Shown: positions 57,413-64,000 of the stretch, one piece after another
Layout of the letters: each line of letters starts with the position of its first letter
How positions within the stretch are numbered: position 1 is the stretch's first letter
Assembly: GCF_018326265.1 (NCBI RefSeq)
Contig: NZ_AP023360.1
Location: 1,913,501-1,977,500 of the forward strand
DNA length: 64,000 nucleotides
Reading direction: 5' to 3'
Source of the DNA: Catellatospora sp. IY07-71
Lineage (GTDB): Bacteria > Actinomycetota > Actinomycetes > Mycobacteriales > Micromonosporaceae
Notes under the pieces: generated by a model
The model's database searches: none
What the model was told of the DNA's origin: nothing
The model's input: the letters and a program-made list of their open reading frames with translations, nothing else
Translations under genes and position numbers: made by a program

Positions 57413-57700
57413 TCAGGTCCGCCACTGGATGCAGGCGATCAGGATCAGCACGACGCCCGCCACGATGCCGAGCACGTTGGTGAACCGGTCCGCGCGGTCC
57501 TCGTCGAGGTCGAGCGCGTCGTCGTCGACCTCCGGCAGCCGGCGGGGCGGGCTGAGTCGCTGTGCCAGCTCGGGGTGCCAGCCGGGCGGCGGCGGGACGG
57601 CCGCGGGCGGTCCGGGATAGGCCCGCGCGGAGCGCTCGGCGTCCGCATCGTCCGCGCCGGGCGCGGGGCGGCGCCACTGCTCGTCGCCGGGGCCGCTCAT
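57413..57700 (-). CDS. Small membrane protein, tail-anchored type
   Basis: 95 residues from ATG 57700. The first 65 are acidic and Pro-rich (ADDADAERSARAYPG, PEVDDDALDLDEDRADR) and probably disordered. One hydrophobic helix at the C-terminus (VLGIVAGVVLILIACI) suggests tail anchoring. No family is recognised beyond similarity in style to actinomycete small membrane proteins. Convergent with the DUF2231 gene (3 bp apart) and divergent from the 57-residue gene at 57754. Confidence 0.65.
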   Translation of the reverse strand: MSGPGDEQWRRPAPGADDADAERSARAYPGPPAAVPPPPGWHPELAQRLSPPRRLPEVDDDALDLDEDRADRFTNVLGIVAGVVLILIACIQWRT

Positions 57701-57741
57701 CGTGGTGGCCCGGCGACGTGGTGACCGTGCGGCCCGGGTCC

Positions 57742-57747
57742 TATGCT
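57742..57747 (+). promoter_or_regulatory. -10 hexamer TATGCT, leaderless start of the 57-residue gene
   Basis: TATGCT is followed by exactly six bases and then GTG 57754. It is the clearest leaderless arrangement in the window. Confidence 0.5.
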
Positions 57748-57753
57748 GCGCTG

Positions 57754-57927
57754 GTGAGCAGTGAGGCATTCCCCGCCGGTGGCGACGACGACCGCGTCGT
57801 CGAGCTGGACGACGACGCGCCCGTCCTGCCCGAGCAGACCCGTGAGGACACGGACCGGGGCTGGGGTGAGCGGTCGTGGACCAACGACGACCGGCTGCGG
57901 GACGAACGTCCTCCGCACTGGGACTGA
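57754..57927 (+). CDS. 57-residue acidic protein
   Basis: GTG 57754 to TGA 57927. The product is strongly acidic and hydrophilic (VVELDDDAPVLPEQTREDT, RGWGERSWTNDDRLRDERPPH) with no membrane helix. A perfect leaderless promoter and the sensible amino-acid composition argue for a real gene. Short proteins with the same kind of end (RPPHW) are common in Micromonosporaceae. Function unknown. It ends at a long hairpin shared with the convergent ruc gene. Confidence 0.7.
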   Translation: MSSEAFPAGGDDDRVVELDDDAPVLPEQTREDTDRGWGERSWTNDDRLRDERPPHWD

Positions 57928-57931
57928 TCAC

Positions 57932-57984
57932 CCGCTTCGGCGACGGCGGAGCCTGGGCACCGCCGTACTATAACGCCGAAGCGG
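57932..57984. terminator. Bidirectional hairpin between the 57-residue gene and ruc
   Basis: CCGCTTCGGCG (57932-57942) is perfectly complementary to 57974-57984, with ACGGCGG and CCGCCGT nested inside and a 7-nt bulge. It lies 4 bp after one stop and 16 bp before the other. Confidence 0.7.
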
Positions 57985-58000
57985 ACGATACCGTCGAAAA

Positions 58001-58306
58001 TCAGGCGGCAGCGCTCGTGGAGCTGCTCGACGAGCTGCTGCTGGTGCTGCTGCTCGACGGCGTGCTGCTCGACGAGCCGCTGCTGCTGCTCGACGAGGTC
58101 GAGGCCGCGGGGGCCGAGCCGGAGCCGCCGCCGCGCGAGTCGGTGCGGTAGAAGCCGGAACCCTTGAACACCACGCCGACCGAGGAGAACAGCTTGCGCA
58201 GGGAGCCCTCGCAGGTCGGGCACACGGTCAGCGGCTCGTCCGCGAACGACTGCACGGCCTCCAGTTGGTGGCCGCAAGCGGTGCAGGCGTACTGGTAGGT
58301 GGGCAC
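58001..58306 (-). CDS. ruc: Zinc-ribbon redox chaperone, Ruc-like (FmdB family), Ser-rich tail
   Basis: 101 residues from GTG 58306, which overlaps a GGAGGGG ribosome site. The N-terminal half is an FmdB-type zinc ribbon with two CxxC pairs (YQYACTACGHQ and VCPTCEG). It is followed by RKLFSSVGVVFKGSGFYRTDSRG and a tail made almost only of Ser, Thr and Ala. M. tuberculosis Rv0991c has the same layout and gene neighbours; it was described as Ruc, an oxidation-activated chaperone working with Hsp70 under HrcA control. A CIRCE element upstream (58327-58353) fits that regulation. The cysteine pairs suggest zinc release on oxidation. The Ruc identity is from synteny plus sequence style. Confidence 0.85.
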   Translation of the reverse strand: MPTYQYACTACGHQLEAVQSFADEPLTVCPTCEGSLRKLFSSVGVVFKGSGFYRTDSRGGGSGSAPAASTSSSSSSGSSSSTPSSSSTSSSSSSSSTSAAA

Positions 58307-58326
58307 GTTCCCCTCCATGATCATTG

Positions 58327-58353
58327 CTGGCACTCTGGTGTACCGAGTGCTAA
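58327..58353 (-). promoter_or_regulatory. CIRCE element (HrcA operator) upstream of ruc
   Basis: On the minus strand the site reads TTAGCACTC, nine bases, GAGTGCCAG. The first half is a perfect CIRCE half-site, the second differs at two outer positions, and the 9-bp spacer is exact. It lies 20 bp upstream of the ruc GTG, which predicts HrcA repression relieved by heat or protein-folding stress. Confidence 0.9.
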
Positions 58354-58410
58354 TAGTGCCTGACACCCGGCCGGGAAGCCAAGTGTCTGTCGCCGACCCC
58401 ACTGCCGCGG

Positions 58411-59022
58411 TCAGCCGGGAATGCGCACCAGGCCGGACGGCATGAGCACGCCGGTCACCCGCTGGTCGTGCGGCTCGGCGGGCACCCGCTCCACCAGTTC
58501 CCCGTCGTGGAGCAGCGCGATCACCGCCGTGCCGGGGCGCACCCGGGCCAGCGCCCGGTCGTAGCTGCCGCCGCCGCGCCCCAGCCGCAGCCCGCTCCGG
58601 TCGACGGCCAGCGCGGGCACCAGTACCAGCGCCGCCTCAGTGATACCGGTCACGCCACAGCGGGGGCCGGTCGGCTCCCGCAGCCCGAAGGCGGCCGGGA
58701 CGAGGGCGTCCGGGCCGGTGTACGCGGCCCAGTCGAGGTCGCGGTCCGGCCGCAGCACCGGCAGCAGCACCCGGGTCACGCCGGGCAGGGCGGCGAGCCG
58801 GGCCGGCAGCTCGGGGCCGCCGGGCTCGCCGGGCAGCGGCGCGTACGCGCAGACGGTCCATCCCGCGTCCGGCCGGACCAGGGCGGACAGCCGGGCAGCG
58901 AGTGCCGCGTCGGCCGCGGCGACGGCCGCCGGGGTCATCGCGCGCCGGGCGGCGAGCAGCGGCAGGCGCGCCTCCCGCTTCGCCGCCGCGGAGGGCACCG
59001 AAAAAACGGAATATTCACTCAT
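58411..59022 (-). CDS. 5-formyltetrahydrofolate cyclo-ligase
   Basis: 203 residues. The enzyme converts 5-formyl-THF to 5,10-methenyl-THF with ATP. It shows the N-terminal KREARLPLLAARRAM, a middle WTVCAYAPLPGEPGGPEL and VPALAVDRSGLRLGRGGGSYDR with the ATP-site motif (GGGxYDR, here with Ser in place of the usual Tyr or Phe), and a closing HDQRVTGVLMPSG. The order ruc, cyclo-ligase matches Rv0991c-Rv0992c. It is divergent from the diguanylate cyclase gene. Confidence 0.92.
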   Translation of the reverse strand: MSEYSVFSVPSAAAKREARLPLLAARRAMTPAAVAAADAALAARLSALVRPDAGWTVCAYAPLPGEPGGPELPARLAALPGVTRVLLPVLRPDRDLDWAAYTGPDALVPAAFGLREPTGPRCGVTGITEAALVLVPALAVDRSGLRLGRGGGSYDRALARVRPGTAVIALLHDGELVERVPAEPHDQRVTGVLMPSGLVRIPG

Positions 59023-59105
59023 AACGTCCTCAGAGGGTATAACCGTCGCATCCTGGCGCGGCGTCGGCCGTTGACACCGATGACTTCACCGCCGAGGGGG
59101 AAAGT

Positions 59106-61508
59106 GTGACACTGCGCGCACGGCTCACCACCGCATTCCTGGCGGTGGTCCTCAGCCCCGTCCTCATCGGTGCCCTCTTCGTGGGCACCATGGTCAGCAA
59201 GCTCACGCACGAGCGGGCGACCGAGCGGCTCACCGTGGCCGCCGGCTCGGTGCGCACGTCGGTCGGCGCGCTCTGCGGCCAGCTGCGCGCCGTCGCCGAG
59301 GGCGTCGCCGCGGCCCCGGCCGACCAGCGCCTGGCCACCGCCCAGCGCATGGTGTCGGCCGGCCTGGCCGACGGCGTGCACATCGACAACGGCGTCGACG
59401 GCGCCACCACCGCGCAGGCGCCCGCGCCGCCGTGGGCCGACTGCGCGGGTCCCGACCCGCAGGTCGTCTCCGACGCGGTGGCCGGCTTCGAGGCGCTGTC
59501 CGCGCGGGTGCCGGTGGCCGGGCCGGGCGGCGAGCCCACCGGCACCGTATCCGCCGCGATCGCCGTCGACGGCGACCTCGTCCGCCGCCTGGCCCAGGCC
59601 AGCGGCGCGCAGCTCACCCTGCTGCCCGGCACCGGGCTGATCCCCGGCGCGGGGGCCGCCGCGCCCGAACCAGACCTCGCGGAGCTGCCGGACGACACGT
59701 TCGCCGACGACGCCGCCGAGGACGGGGTCGGTGCGACCCTCGGCGACGCGGTGGGCGAACTCGCCGGGGCCGCCGCGGGTGACGTCACCGGCGCGGCAGC
59801 GGGCGGCCTGCCGGTCGACGACCCCACCGCGGACGGTCCGAACCAGCCGCTCGGCGATCCGGCGGCGATGGCGGGAGAGCCCGGCGACGAGGCCGGCCCG
59901 CAGACGGTCCCGCTGGAGCCCGAGCCCGCCGCGCCGCCCGCGGGCGCCGGGCCGGTGCACACCACCATGCTGGGCAGCGACGCCGCCACGATCACCGGGT
60001 ACGCCGCGACGCTGGGCGAGGGTGCGGTCGGCGCGGCCGGCAACGGGCATCTCGTCGCGCGCCTCGGGCCGGTGCCCGGGGAGCCGCTGCCGCTGGCCGT
60101 GTCGCTGCCCGCGCGCCCGCCGACCGGCCTCTACCTGCTGCTCACCGTGGTCGTGCTGGTCACCGCCGCGGTGGCGGTGACGGTGGCGTGGTGGCTCGCG
60201 CGCACCGCGACCGAGCCCGTGGTCGAGCTGGCCCTCGCCGCCGACCGCGTCGCCGGCGGCGACCTGGACGCCCGGGTGCCGGTGCGCGGCAACGACGAGA
60301 TCGGCCGCCTGGCCACGGCCTTCAACCACATGACCCGCGAGCTGCACACGTACGTCGCCGCGCTGACCGCCAGCCGTGACCAGCTGCGCGGGCACCTGGG
60401 CGTGCTCGGCGACACCCTGTCCAGCACGCACGACCTGGACCGGATCCTGCGCGTCATCCTGCAGACCGCCCGGCACGCCACCGGCGCGTCGGCGGGCGTG
60501 GTGCTGCTGGCCGACCCGGCCACCGGGGCGCTGGTCGGCCAGTGCACCGAGGGCCTGTCCGAGCAGTGGACCACCGGCGAGCGGGGCACCCTGCGGGTGC
60601 CGTACGGGCTGGGCCTGACCGGCTCCGTCGCGGCCACCGGCGTACCGCGCATCGGCCGCGTCGAGCACGACGGGCCGCGGCTGGACCCGGGCGAGCCGGA
60701 CTGCCGCACGTACATGGTGGTGCCGTTCTCCGCGCCGGGGCTGGGCGAGGCGAGCGCGTTCCCGCAACCCGGGGCGCTGCCGGCGGCGCGCGGCGTGCTG
60801 GCCCTCTACGACCGGCTGGGGCGCGACGAGTTCGACGACTCCGATCTGGTCACCCTGCGCACCTTCGCCGGGCAGGCCGCCGTGGCGGTGGACAACGTAC
60901 GCGTACACGAGGAGGCCCAGCGGCTGTCCGTCACCGACCCGCTGACCGGCCTGTTCAACTACCGCTCGCTGCGGGACTCGCTGCGCCGGGAGTCCGAACG
61001 CGCCGCTCGGTTCGGCCGGCGGCTGTGCGTGCTCGCGCTGGACCTGGACCGGTTCAAGGAGATCAACGACAGCTACGGCCATGCCGCCGGCGATGCCGTG
61101 CTGGCCGAGTTCGCCCAGCGCATCCGGTACGAGATCCGCGAGGTCGACGTGGCGTTCCGGCACGGCGGCGAGGAGTTCGTGGTGCTGCTGCCGGAGACCG
61201 ACGAGGTGGGCGGCGTCGCGGTGGCCGAGCGGCTGTGCGACGCGGTGCGCCGCGAACCGATCGTGGTCCCGGCGCGCGACGGCGGAGCCGACCTCTACAT
61301 CAAGGTCACCGTCTCGATCGGACTGGCCGTACTGCCGGATCACGGACAGCAGGGCGCGGCGGTGCTCCAGGCCGCCGACGAAGCCCTGTACGCGGCCAAG
61401 GCCGCAGGCCGGGACACGTTCCAGGTGGCCGCCCTCGGCGGGCTCCTCATGGCTTCCGGCGGCGCGTCGAGCAGCCCACAAGCCCCCAGACAGGCTCGGG
61501 GCCGTTAG
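59106..61508 (+). CDS. Diguanylate cyclase with sensor, HAMP, GAF and GGDEF domains
   Basis: 800 residues. A first helix (about 8-30) and a second (about 341-365) enclose an extracytoplasmic sensor of roughly 310 residues. It contains an acidic, Pro- and Ala-rich segment (about 180-280). A HAMP domain (TEPVVELALAADRVAGGDL), a GAF domain (about 425-605) and a GGDEF domain follow. The active site is intact (RHGGEEFVVLLPET, GGEEF at 687-691). An inhibitory I-site RxxD (REVD) stands five residues before it, so product inhibition by c-di-GMP is expected. It makes c-di-GMP in response to an outside signal. It is inserted between genes that are neighbours in mycobacteria. Confidence 0.93.
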   Translation: MTLRARLTTAFLAVVLSPVLIGALFVGTMVSKLTHERATERLTVAAGSVRTSVGALCGQLRAVAEGVAAAPADQRLATAQRMVSAGLADGVHIDNGVDGATTAQAPAPPWADCAGPDPQVVSDAVAGFEALSARVPVAGPGGEPTGTVSAAIAVDGDLVRRLAQASGAQLTLLPGTGLIPGAGAAAPEPDLAELPDDTFADDAAEDGVGATLGDAVGELAGAAAGDVTGAAAGGLPVDDPTADGPNQPLGDPAAMAGEPGDEAGPQTVPLEPEPAAPPAGAGPVHTTMLGSDAATITGYAATLGEGAVGAAGNGHLVARLGPVPGEPLPLAVSLPARPPTGLYLLLTVVVLVTAAVAVTVAWWLARTATEPVVELALAADRVAGGDLDARVPVRGNDEIGRLATAFNHMTRELHTYVAALTASRDQLRGHLGVLGDTLSSTHDLDRILRVILQTARHATGASAGVVLLADPATGALVGQCTEGLSEQWTTGERGTLRVPYGLGLTGSVAATGVPRIGRVEHDGPRLDPGEPDCRTYMVVPFSAPGLGEASAFPQPGALPAARGVLALYDRLGRDEFDDSDLVTLRTFAGQAAVAVDNVRVHEEAQRLSVTDPLTGLFNYRSLRDSLRRESERAARFGRRLCVLALDLDRFKEINDSYGHAAGDAVLAEFAQRIRYEIREVDVAFRHGGEEFVVLLPETDEVGGVAVAERLCDAVRREPIVVPARDGGADLYIKVTVSIGLAVLPDHGQQGAAVLQAADEALYAAKAAGRDTFQVAALGGLLMASGGASSSPQAPRQARGR

Positions 61509-61511
61509 TCT
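61506..61511 (+). promoter_or_regulatory. -10 hexamer TAGTCT, probable leaderless galU start
   Basis: TAGTCT, then six bases, then ATG 61518, so galU probably has no 5' untranslated region. The hexamer overlaps the stop of the diguanylate cyclase gene. Confidence 0.45.
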
Positions 61512-61517
61512 CGCGAC

Positions 61518-62489
61518 ATGTCGGAGCACACCCCCAGCGCAGAGCCTCAGGCCGCGCACGTGGATTCCCACGGAGCACGGGCCACCAAGGCGGTCATTCC
61601 CGCGGCGGGTCTGGCGACCCGGTTCCTCCCGGCCACCAAGGCGGTGCCGAAGGAGCTGCTGCCGGTCGTCGACCGGCCGGTGCTGCAGTACATCGTGGAG
61701 GAGGCGTCGCGGTCCGGGATCAACGACGTCCTGCTGATCACCGGACGCGGCAAGACCAGCATGGTCGACCACTTCGACCGCCAGCCGTACCTGGAGGCGC
61801 GGCTGGAGGCCAAGGGCGACATGGAGCGGCTGGCCGCCGTCCGCGGCACGTCGGAGCTCGCCGAGATCTACACCTGCCGCCAGGGCGAGCCGCTCGGCCT
61901 GGGCCACGCGGTCTCGTATGCCGAGTCCCATGTGGGCGACGCGTCGTTCGCGGTGCTGCTGGGTGACGAGTTCACCGAGGAGTCCCAGCCGCTGCTGCCG
62001 CAGATGCTGGACCTGCAGGCGCGCACCGGCGGCATCGTGCTCGCCTTCATCGAGGTGCCCGACGACCAGGTCAACCGGTACGGCATCGCGTCGGTCGCCG
62101 ACGCCGAGGCCGACTACGCCGACGTGGACAACGTCGTCCGGGTGACCGGCCTGGTGGAGAAGCCCGCCCGCGAGGAGGCCCCGAGCAACCTGGCCGTCGT
62201 CGGCCGGTACGTGCTGCCCGGCAAGATCTTCGACGCGATCCGCCGCACCAAGCCCGGCAGCGGCGGCGAGATCCAGCTGACCGACGCCATGGCGCTGCTG
62301 CTGACCGAGGGCACCCCGGTGCACGGCATCATCTACCGGGGCCACCGCTACGACACCGGCATGCCGCTCGGCTACCTGCAGGCCGTCGTGCAGCTCGCCA
62401 GCGAGCGCGACGACCTCGGCCCGGCGTTCACCGAGTGGCTGAAGTCCTTCGTCGCCGGCCTCGACCGCAATGCGGGGAAGGCCGCCTGA
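61518..62489 (+). CDS. galU: UTP-glucose-1-phosphate uridylyltransferase
   Basis: The 323-residue enzyme makes UDP-glucose, the precursor of several surface sugars. The nucleotide-binding KAVIPAAGLATRFLPATKAVPKELLPV is clear, and VDRPVLQYIVEEA, GHAVSYAESHVGDASFAVLLGDEF and GGEIQLTDAMALLLTEG follow in the family order. The N-terminal 25 residues are an unconserved lead. Just 9 bp from the diguanylate cyclase stop and 1 bp from moeA. It matches Rv0993 in place and sequence style. Confidence 0.94.
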   Translation: MSEHTPSAEPQAAHVDSHGARATKAVIPAAGLATRFLPATKAVPKELLPVVDRPVLQYIVEEASRSGINDVLLITGRGKTSMVDHFDRQPYLEARLEAKGDMERLAAVRGTSELAEIYTCRQGEPLGLGHAVSYAESHVGDASFAVLLGDEFTEESQPLLPQMLDLQARTGGIVLAFIEVPDDQVNRYGIASVADAEADYADVDNVVRVTGLVEKPAREEAPSNLAVVGRYVLPGKIFDAIRRTKPGSGGEIQLTDAMALLLTEGTPVHGIIYRGHRYDTGMPLGYLQAVVQLASERDDLGPAFTEWLKSFVAGLDRNAGKAA

Positions 62490-62490
62490 C

Positions 62491-63795
62491 ATGACCGCCA
62501 CGGTCAGGTCCACACCGGACCCCGTCCACCTCGACCCGGCTCCCGCCGAGGGCGAGCTGACGCCGCTCGCCGACTACCTGGGCAGTGTGCTGCGCAGGCT
62601 GCGGGCGCTGCCGGCGTTGGACCTGGACCTGACCCAGGCGCACGGGAACGTGCTGGCCGACAACGTCGTGGCGGCGCACCCGTACCCGGCCTTCGACCAG
62701 GCCGCGATCGACGGATACGCGGCCCGGTCGGAGGACATCGCCGCGGCCGCCGCCGGGCGGCCCGCCCGGCTGAACGTGGTGGGGGACCTCGCCGCGGCCA
62801 GCTGGCGGCCCGCCCGGCTCACGCCCGGCACCTGCTTCTCCGTCGCGGCCGGGGCGGCGCTGCCGCTGGCCGCCGACGTCGTGGTGCCGATCGGCTGGAC
62901 CGACCAGGGTATGGCCTCGGTCGAGGTGCACCGGGCCGCCAAGCGCGGCTACGGGGTGCGCCGCATCGGCGAGATCGTCGCCGAGGGCGCGGTGCTCGCC
63001 CGGGCCGGCACCACGGTCACCCCGGCGCTGGTCGGGGCACTGGCCGCGAGCGGCATCGGGCACGTCGTGGTGCGCCCGAGCCCGCGCGTGGTCATCGTCT
63101 CCACCGGCGACGAGCTGGTGGAGGCGGGCCGGGTGTCGCAGCCCGGCCAGGTCGTCGACGTCAACTCGCACGCCCTGACCGCGGCCACCGCCGAGGCGGG
63201 CGCGCACGCGTACCGCGTCGGGATCTGCGACGACGACCCGGAGGCGCTGCGGGCCCTGCTGGAGGACCAGACGCTGCGGGCCGACCTCATCATCACCACC
63301 GGCGGGTCCGGCACCGGCCCCGGCGACATGGTGCGGCGCATCCTGTCCCGGCGCGACGGCAGCCGGGCCGGGATGGTCAGCTTCACCGACGTGTCGCTGT
63401 ACCCCTGCGGCACGCTCGGCTTCGGCACCGTGGGCAGCACCGAGGAGGTGCCGATCGTGTGCCTGCCCGGCGAGCCCGGCGCGGCGCTGATCGGCTTCGA
63501 GGTGCTGGCCCGGCCGGTGATCCAGGTGCTGGCCGGGGCCGAGCCGGTGTTCCGGCCGTCCGTGCGCGGGCACCTGCTGGAGACCGTGGCCTCGCCGGGC
63601 GGCCTGCGCGAGTTCCGCCCGGCCCTGGTCGCCGAGCGCCGCGGGGGCGGCTACACCGTGCAGCCGCTGCCGGGCGGAGCCCGTACCCTGGCCGGTATGG
63701 CCGAGGCGAACGGACTTCTCGTGCTGGGTGAGCGGGTCACCAGCGCGGCGGCGGGCTCCACCGTGGACGTGCTGCTGCTGGACCGCAGGCGATGA
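62491..63795 (+). CDS. moeA: Molybdopterin molybdenumtransferase
   Basis: The 434-residue enzyme inserts molybdate into adenylated molybdopterin. It shows AHGNVLADNVVAAHPYPAFDQAAIDGYA in the N-terminal domains, VNSHALTAATAEAGAHA, IITTGGSGTGPGDMVRRIL (the GGxSxG loop that binds the cofactor) and VCLPGEPGAALIGFEVLARP. The last 80 residues form the C-terminal beta domain. ATG 62491 has GGGGAAGG about ten bases upstream. It follows galU immediately, as in Rv0993-Rv0994. Confidence 0.94.
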   Translation: MTATVRSTPDPVHLDPAPAEGELTPLADYLGSVLRRLRALPALDLDLTQAHGNVLADNVVAAHPYPAFDQAAIDGYAARSEDIAAAAAGRPARLNVVGDLAAASWRPARLTPGTCFSVAAGAALPLAADVVVPIGWTDQGMASVEVHRAAKRGYGVRRIGEIVAEGAVLARAGTTVTPALVGALAASGIGHVVVRPSPRVVIVSTGDELVEAGRVSQPGQVVDVNSHALTAATAEAGAHAYRVGICDDDPEALRALLEDQTLRADLIITTGGSGTGPGDMVRRILSRRDGSRAGMVSFTDVSLYPCGTLGFGTVGSTEEVPIVCLPGEPGAALIGFEVLARPVIQVLAGAEPVFRPSVRGHLLETVASPGGLREFRPALVAERRGGGYTVQPLPGGARTLAGMAEANGLLVLGERVTSAAAGSTVDVLLLDRRR

Positions 63796-63862
63796 GCGAG
63801 CTTGCGAGCGAATCAGGTTTGACGTTTCCTCATGCTGCCGACGAGCGGAGCGAGGAGGCGGC
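63796..63862. repeat. Short GAGCGAGC-type element before rimJ
   Basis: The gap holds GAGCGAGCTTGCGAGCGAATC near its start and GACGAGCGGAGCGAGGAGG near its end; the latter supplies the rimJ ribosome site. GAGCTTGCGAGC also occurs at the start of livF, and a related GAGCGAGCGCAGC at the start of livJ. Confidence 0.5.
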
Positions 63863-64000
63863 ATGAACGTGGTGGGCTACCCGGCGGTGCTGACCGACGG
63901 GGACATCGTGCTGCGGCCGTACCGGCGGGGCGACGCGGCGCAGTGGGTCGAGGTGCGCAACTACAACGAGGCCTGGCTGCGACAGTGGGAGGCGACCCCG
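63863..64000 (+). CDS. rimJ: RimJ/RimL-like GNAT N-acetyltransferase, 3' truncated by the window edge
   Basis: The first 46 residues are present. ATG 63863 follows GAGGAGG. The sequence VLTDGDIVLRPYRRGDAAQW and VRNYNEAWLRQWEAT is typical of the RimJ/RimL type of GNAT enzymes, which acetylate ribosomal protein N-termini or other amines. The place directly after moeA matches Rv0995. Most of the acyl-CoA binding region lies outside the window, so the call rests on the N-terminus and synteny. Confidence 0.82.
   Translation, partial: MNVVGYPAVLTDGDIVLRPYRRGDAAQWVEVRNYNEAWLRQWEATP

Noticed and set aside
58001-58120. Ser-rich coding tract of ruc as a simple DNA repeat or CRISPR-like array
   Set aside because: The repetition reflects Ser codons (minus strand) in a disordered protein tail; there are no regular spacers.
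59019-62513. A 1164-codon open frame antisense to the diguanylate cyclase and galU
   Set aside because: It has low-complexity composition without motifs, while the sense frames have complete GGDEF and GalU signatures.
1-64000. Prophage, integrative element or attachment site, for example at tRNA-Arg
   Set aside because: No integrase, transposase or phage structural gene was found, and no direct repeat of the tRNA 3' end was noticed in the window.

Overview
The window is a chromosomal segment from a very GC-rich actinomycete. GTG starts are frequent, several genes look leaderless, there are two SigE-type sigma factors, and several genes are recognisable from mycobacteria (FurA, Ruc, the Rv2578c-type radical SAM protein). 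The mix of families points to Micromonosporaceae (Actinoplanes, Catellatospora or Micromonospora relatives), but the genus is an inference. No rRNA, CRISPR array, prophage or transposase gene was seen. The one tRNA is tRNA-Arg(CCU) at 24544-24619.

Positions 1-2764 hold a 5'-truncated DUF4230-like protein and two paralogous exported endonuclease/exonuclease/phosphatase proteins. Positions 2960-12762 form a surface-polymer locus: a Stealth sugar-phosphotransferase, two large fusions of a GT2 glycosyltransferase with a TagF-like polyol-phosphate polymerase, and a TagG/TagH-like ABC exporter, with an L-serine dehydratase gene in between. Positions 12814-21444 hold a complete CMP-pseudaminic acid pathway (PseH, I, B, C, F, G). 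Two genes of unknown function inside it may modify or transfer the sugar. Together the two blocks suggest a teichoic/teichulosonic-type cell-wall glycopolymer carrying pseudaminic acid.

Positions 21575-30363 are mixed: an orphan MsiK/UgpC-like ATPase, a sigma factor fused through a membrane helix to a LytR_C domain, a DHA2 MFS exporter, CutA, an inositol-phosphatase family enzyme and a secreted coiled-coil protein. Positions 30526-35295 are a branched-chain amino acid ABC importer operon in the order J-G-F-H-M. Next come an NlpC/P60 hydrolase, CopZ with a His-rich membrane protein (probably frameshifted near its end), a DDAH-like enzyme, and a CitE-like lyase, an acyl-CoA dehydrogenase and a MaoC hydratase that may belong to one acyl-CoA pathway. 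Positions 44654-46717 encode a radical SAM protein interrupted by an intein exactly at the third cluster cysteine, preceded by an SOS-box-like site.

Positions 48282-57927 hold housekeeping and membrane genes: TrmH methyltransferase, bacterial PH protein, a SigE factor with a putative regulator, PHP phosphoesterase, MarC, a RecB-like nuclease and FurA. Positions 58001-64000 match the M. tuberculosis Rv0991c-Rv0995 order (ruc, 5-formyl-THF cyclo-ligase, galU, moeA, rimJ), with a diguanylate cyclase inserted. A CIRCE element precedes ruc.

The most unusual non-coding signal is a set of long palindromes. One 61-65 bp element occurs three times. Two others combine a perfect 18-22 bp inverted repeat with hexanucleotide tandem repeats. 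One is embedded in the start of livG and another in the end of the MFS gene. Most convergent gene pairs are separated by hairpins without T tracts.
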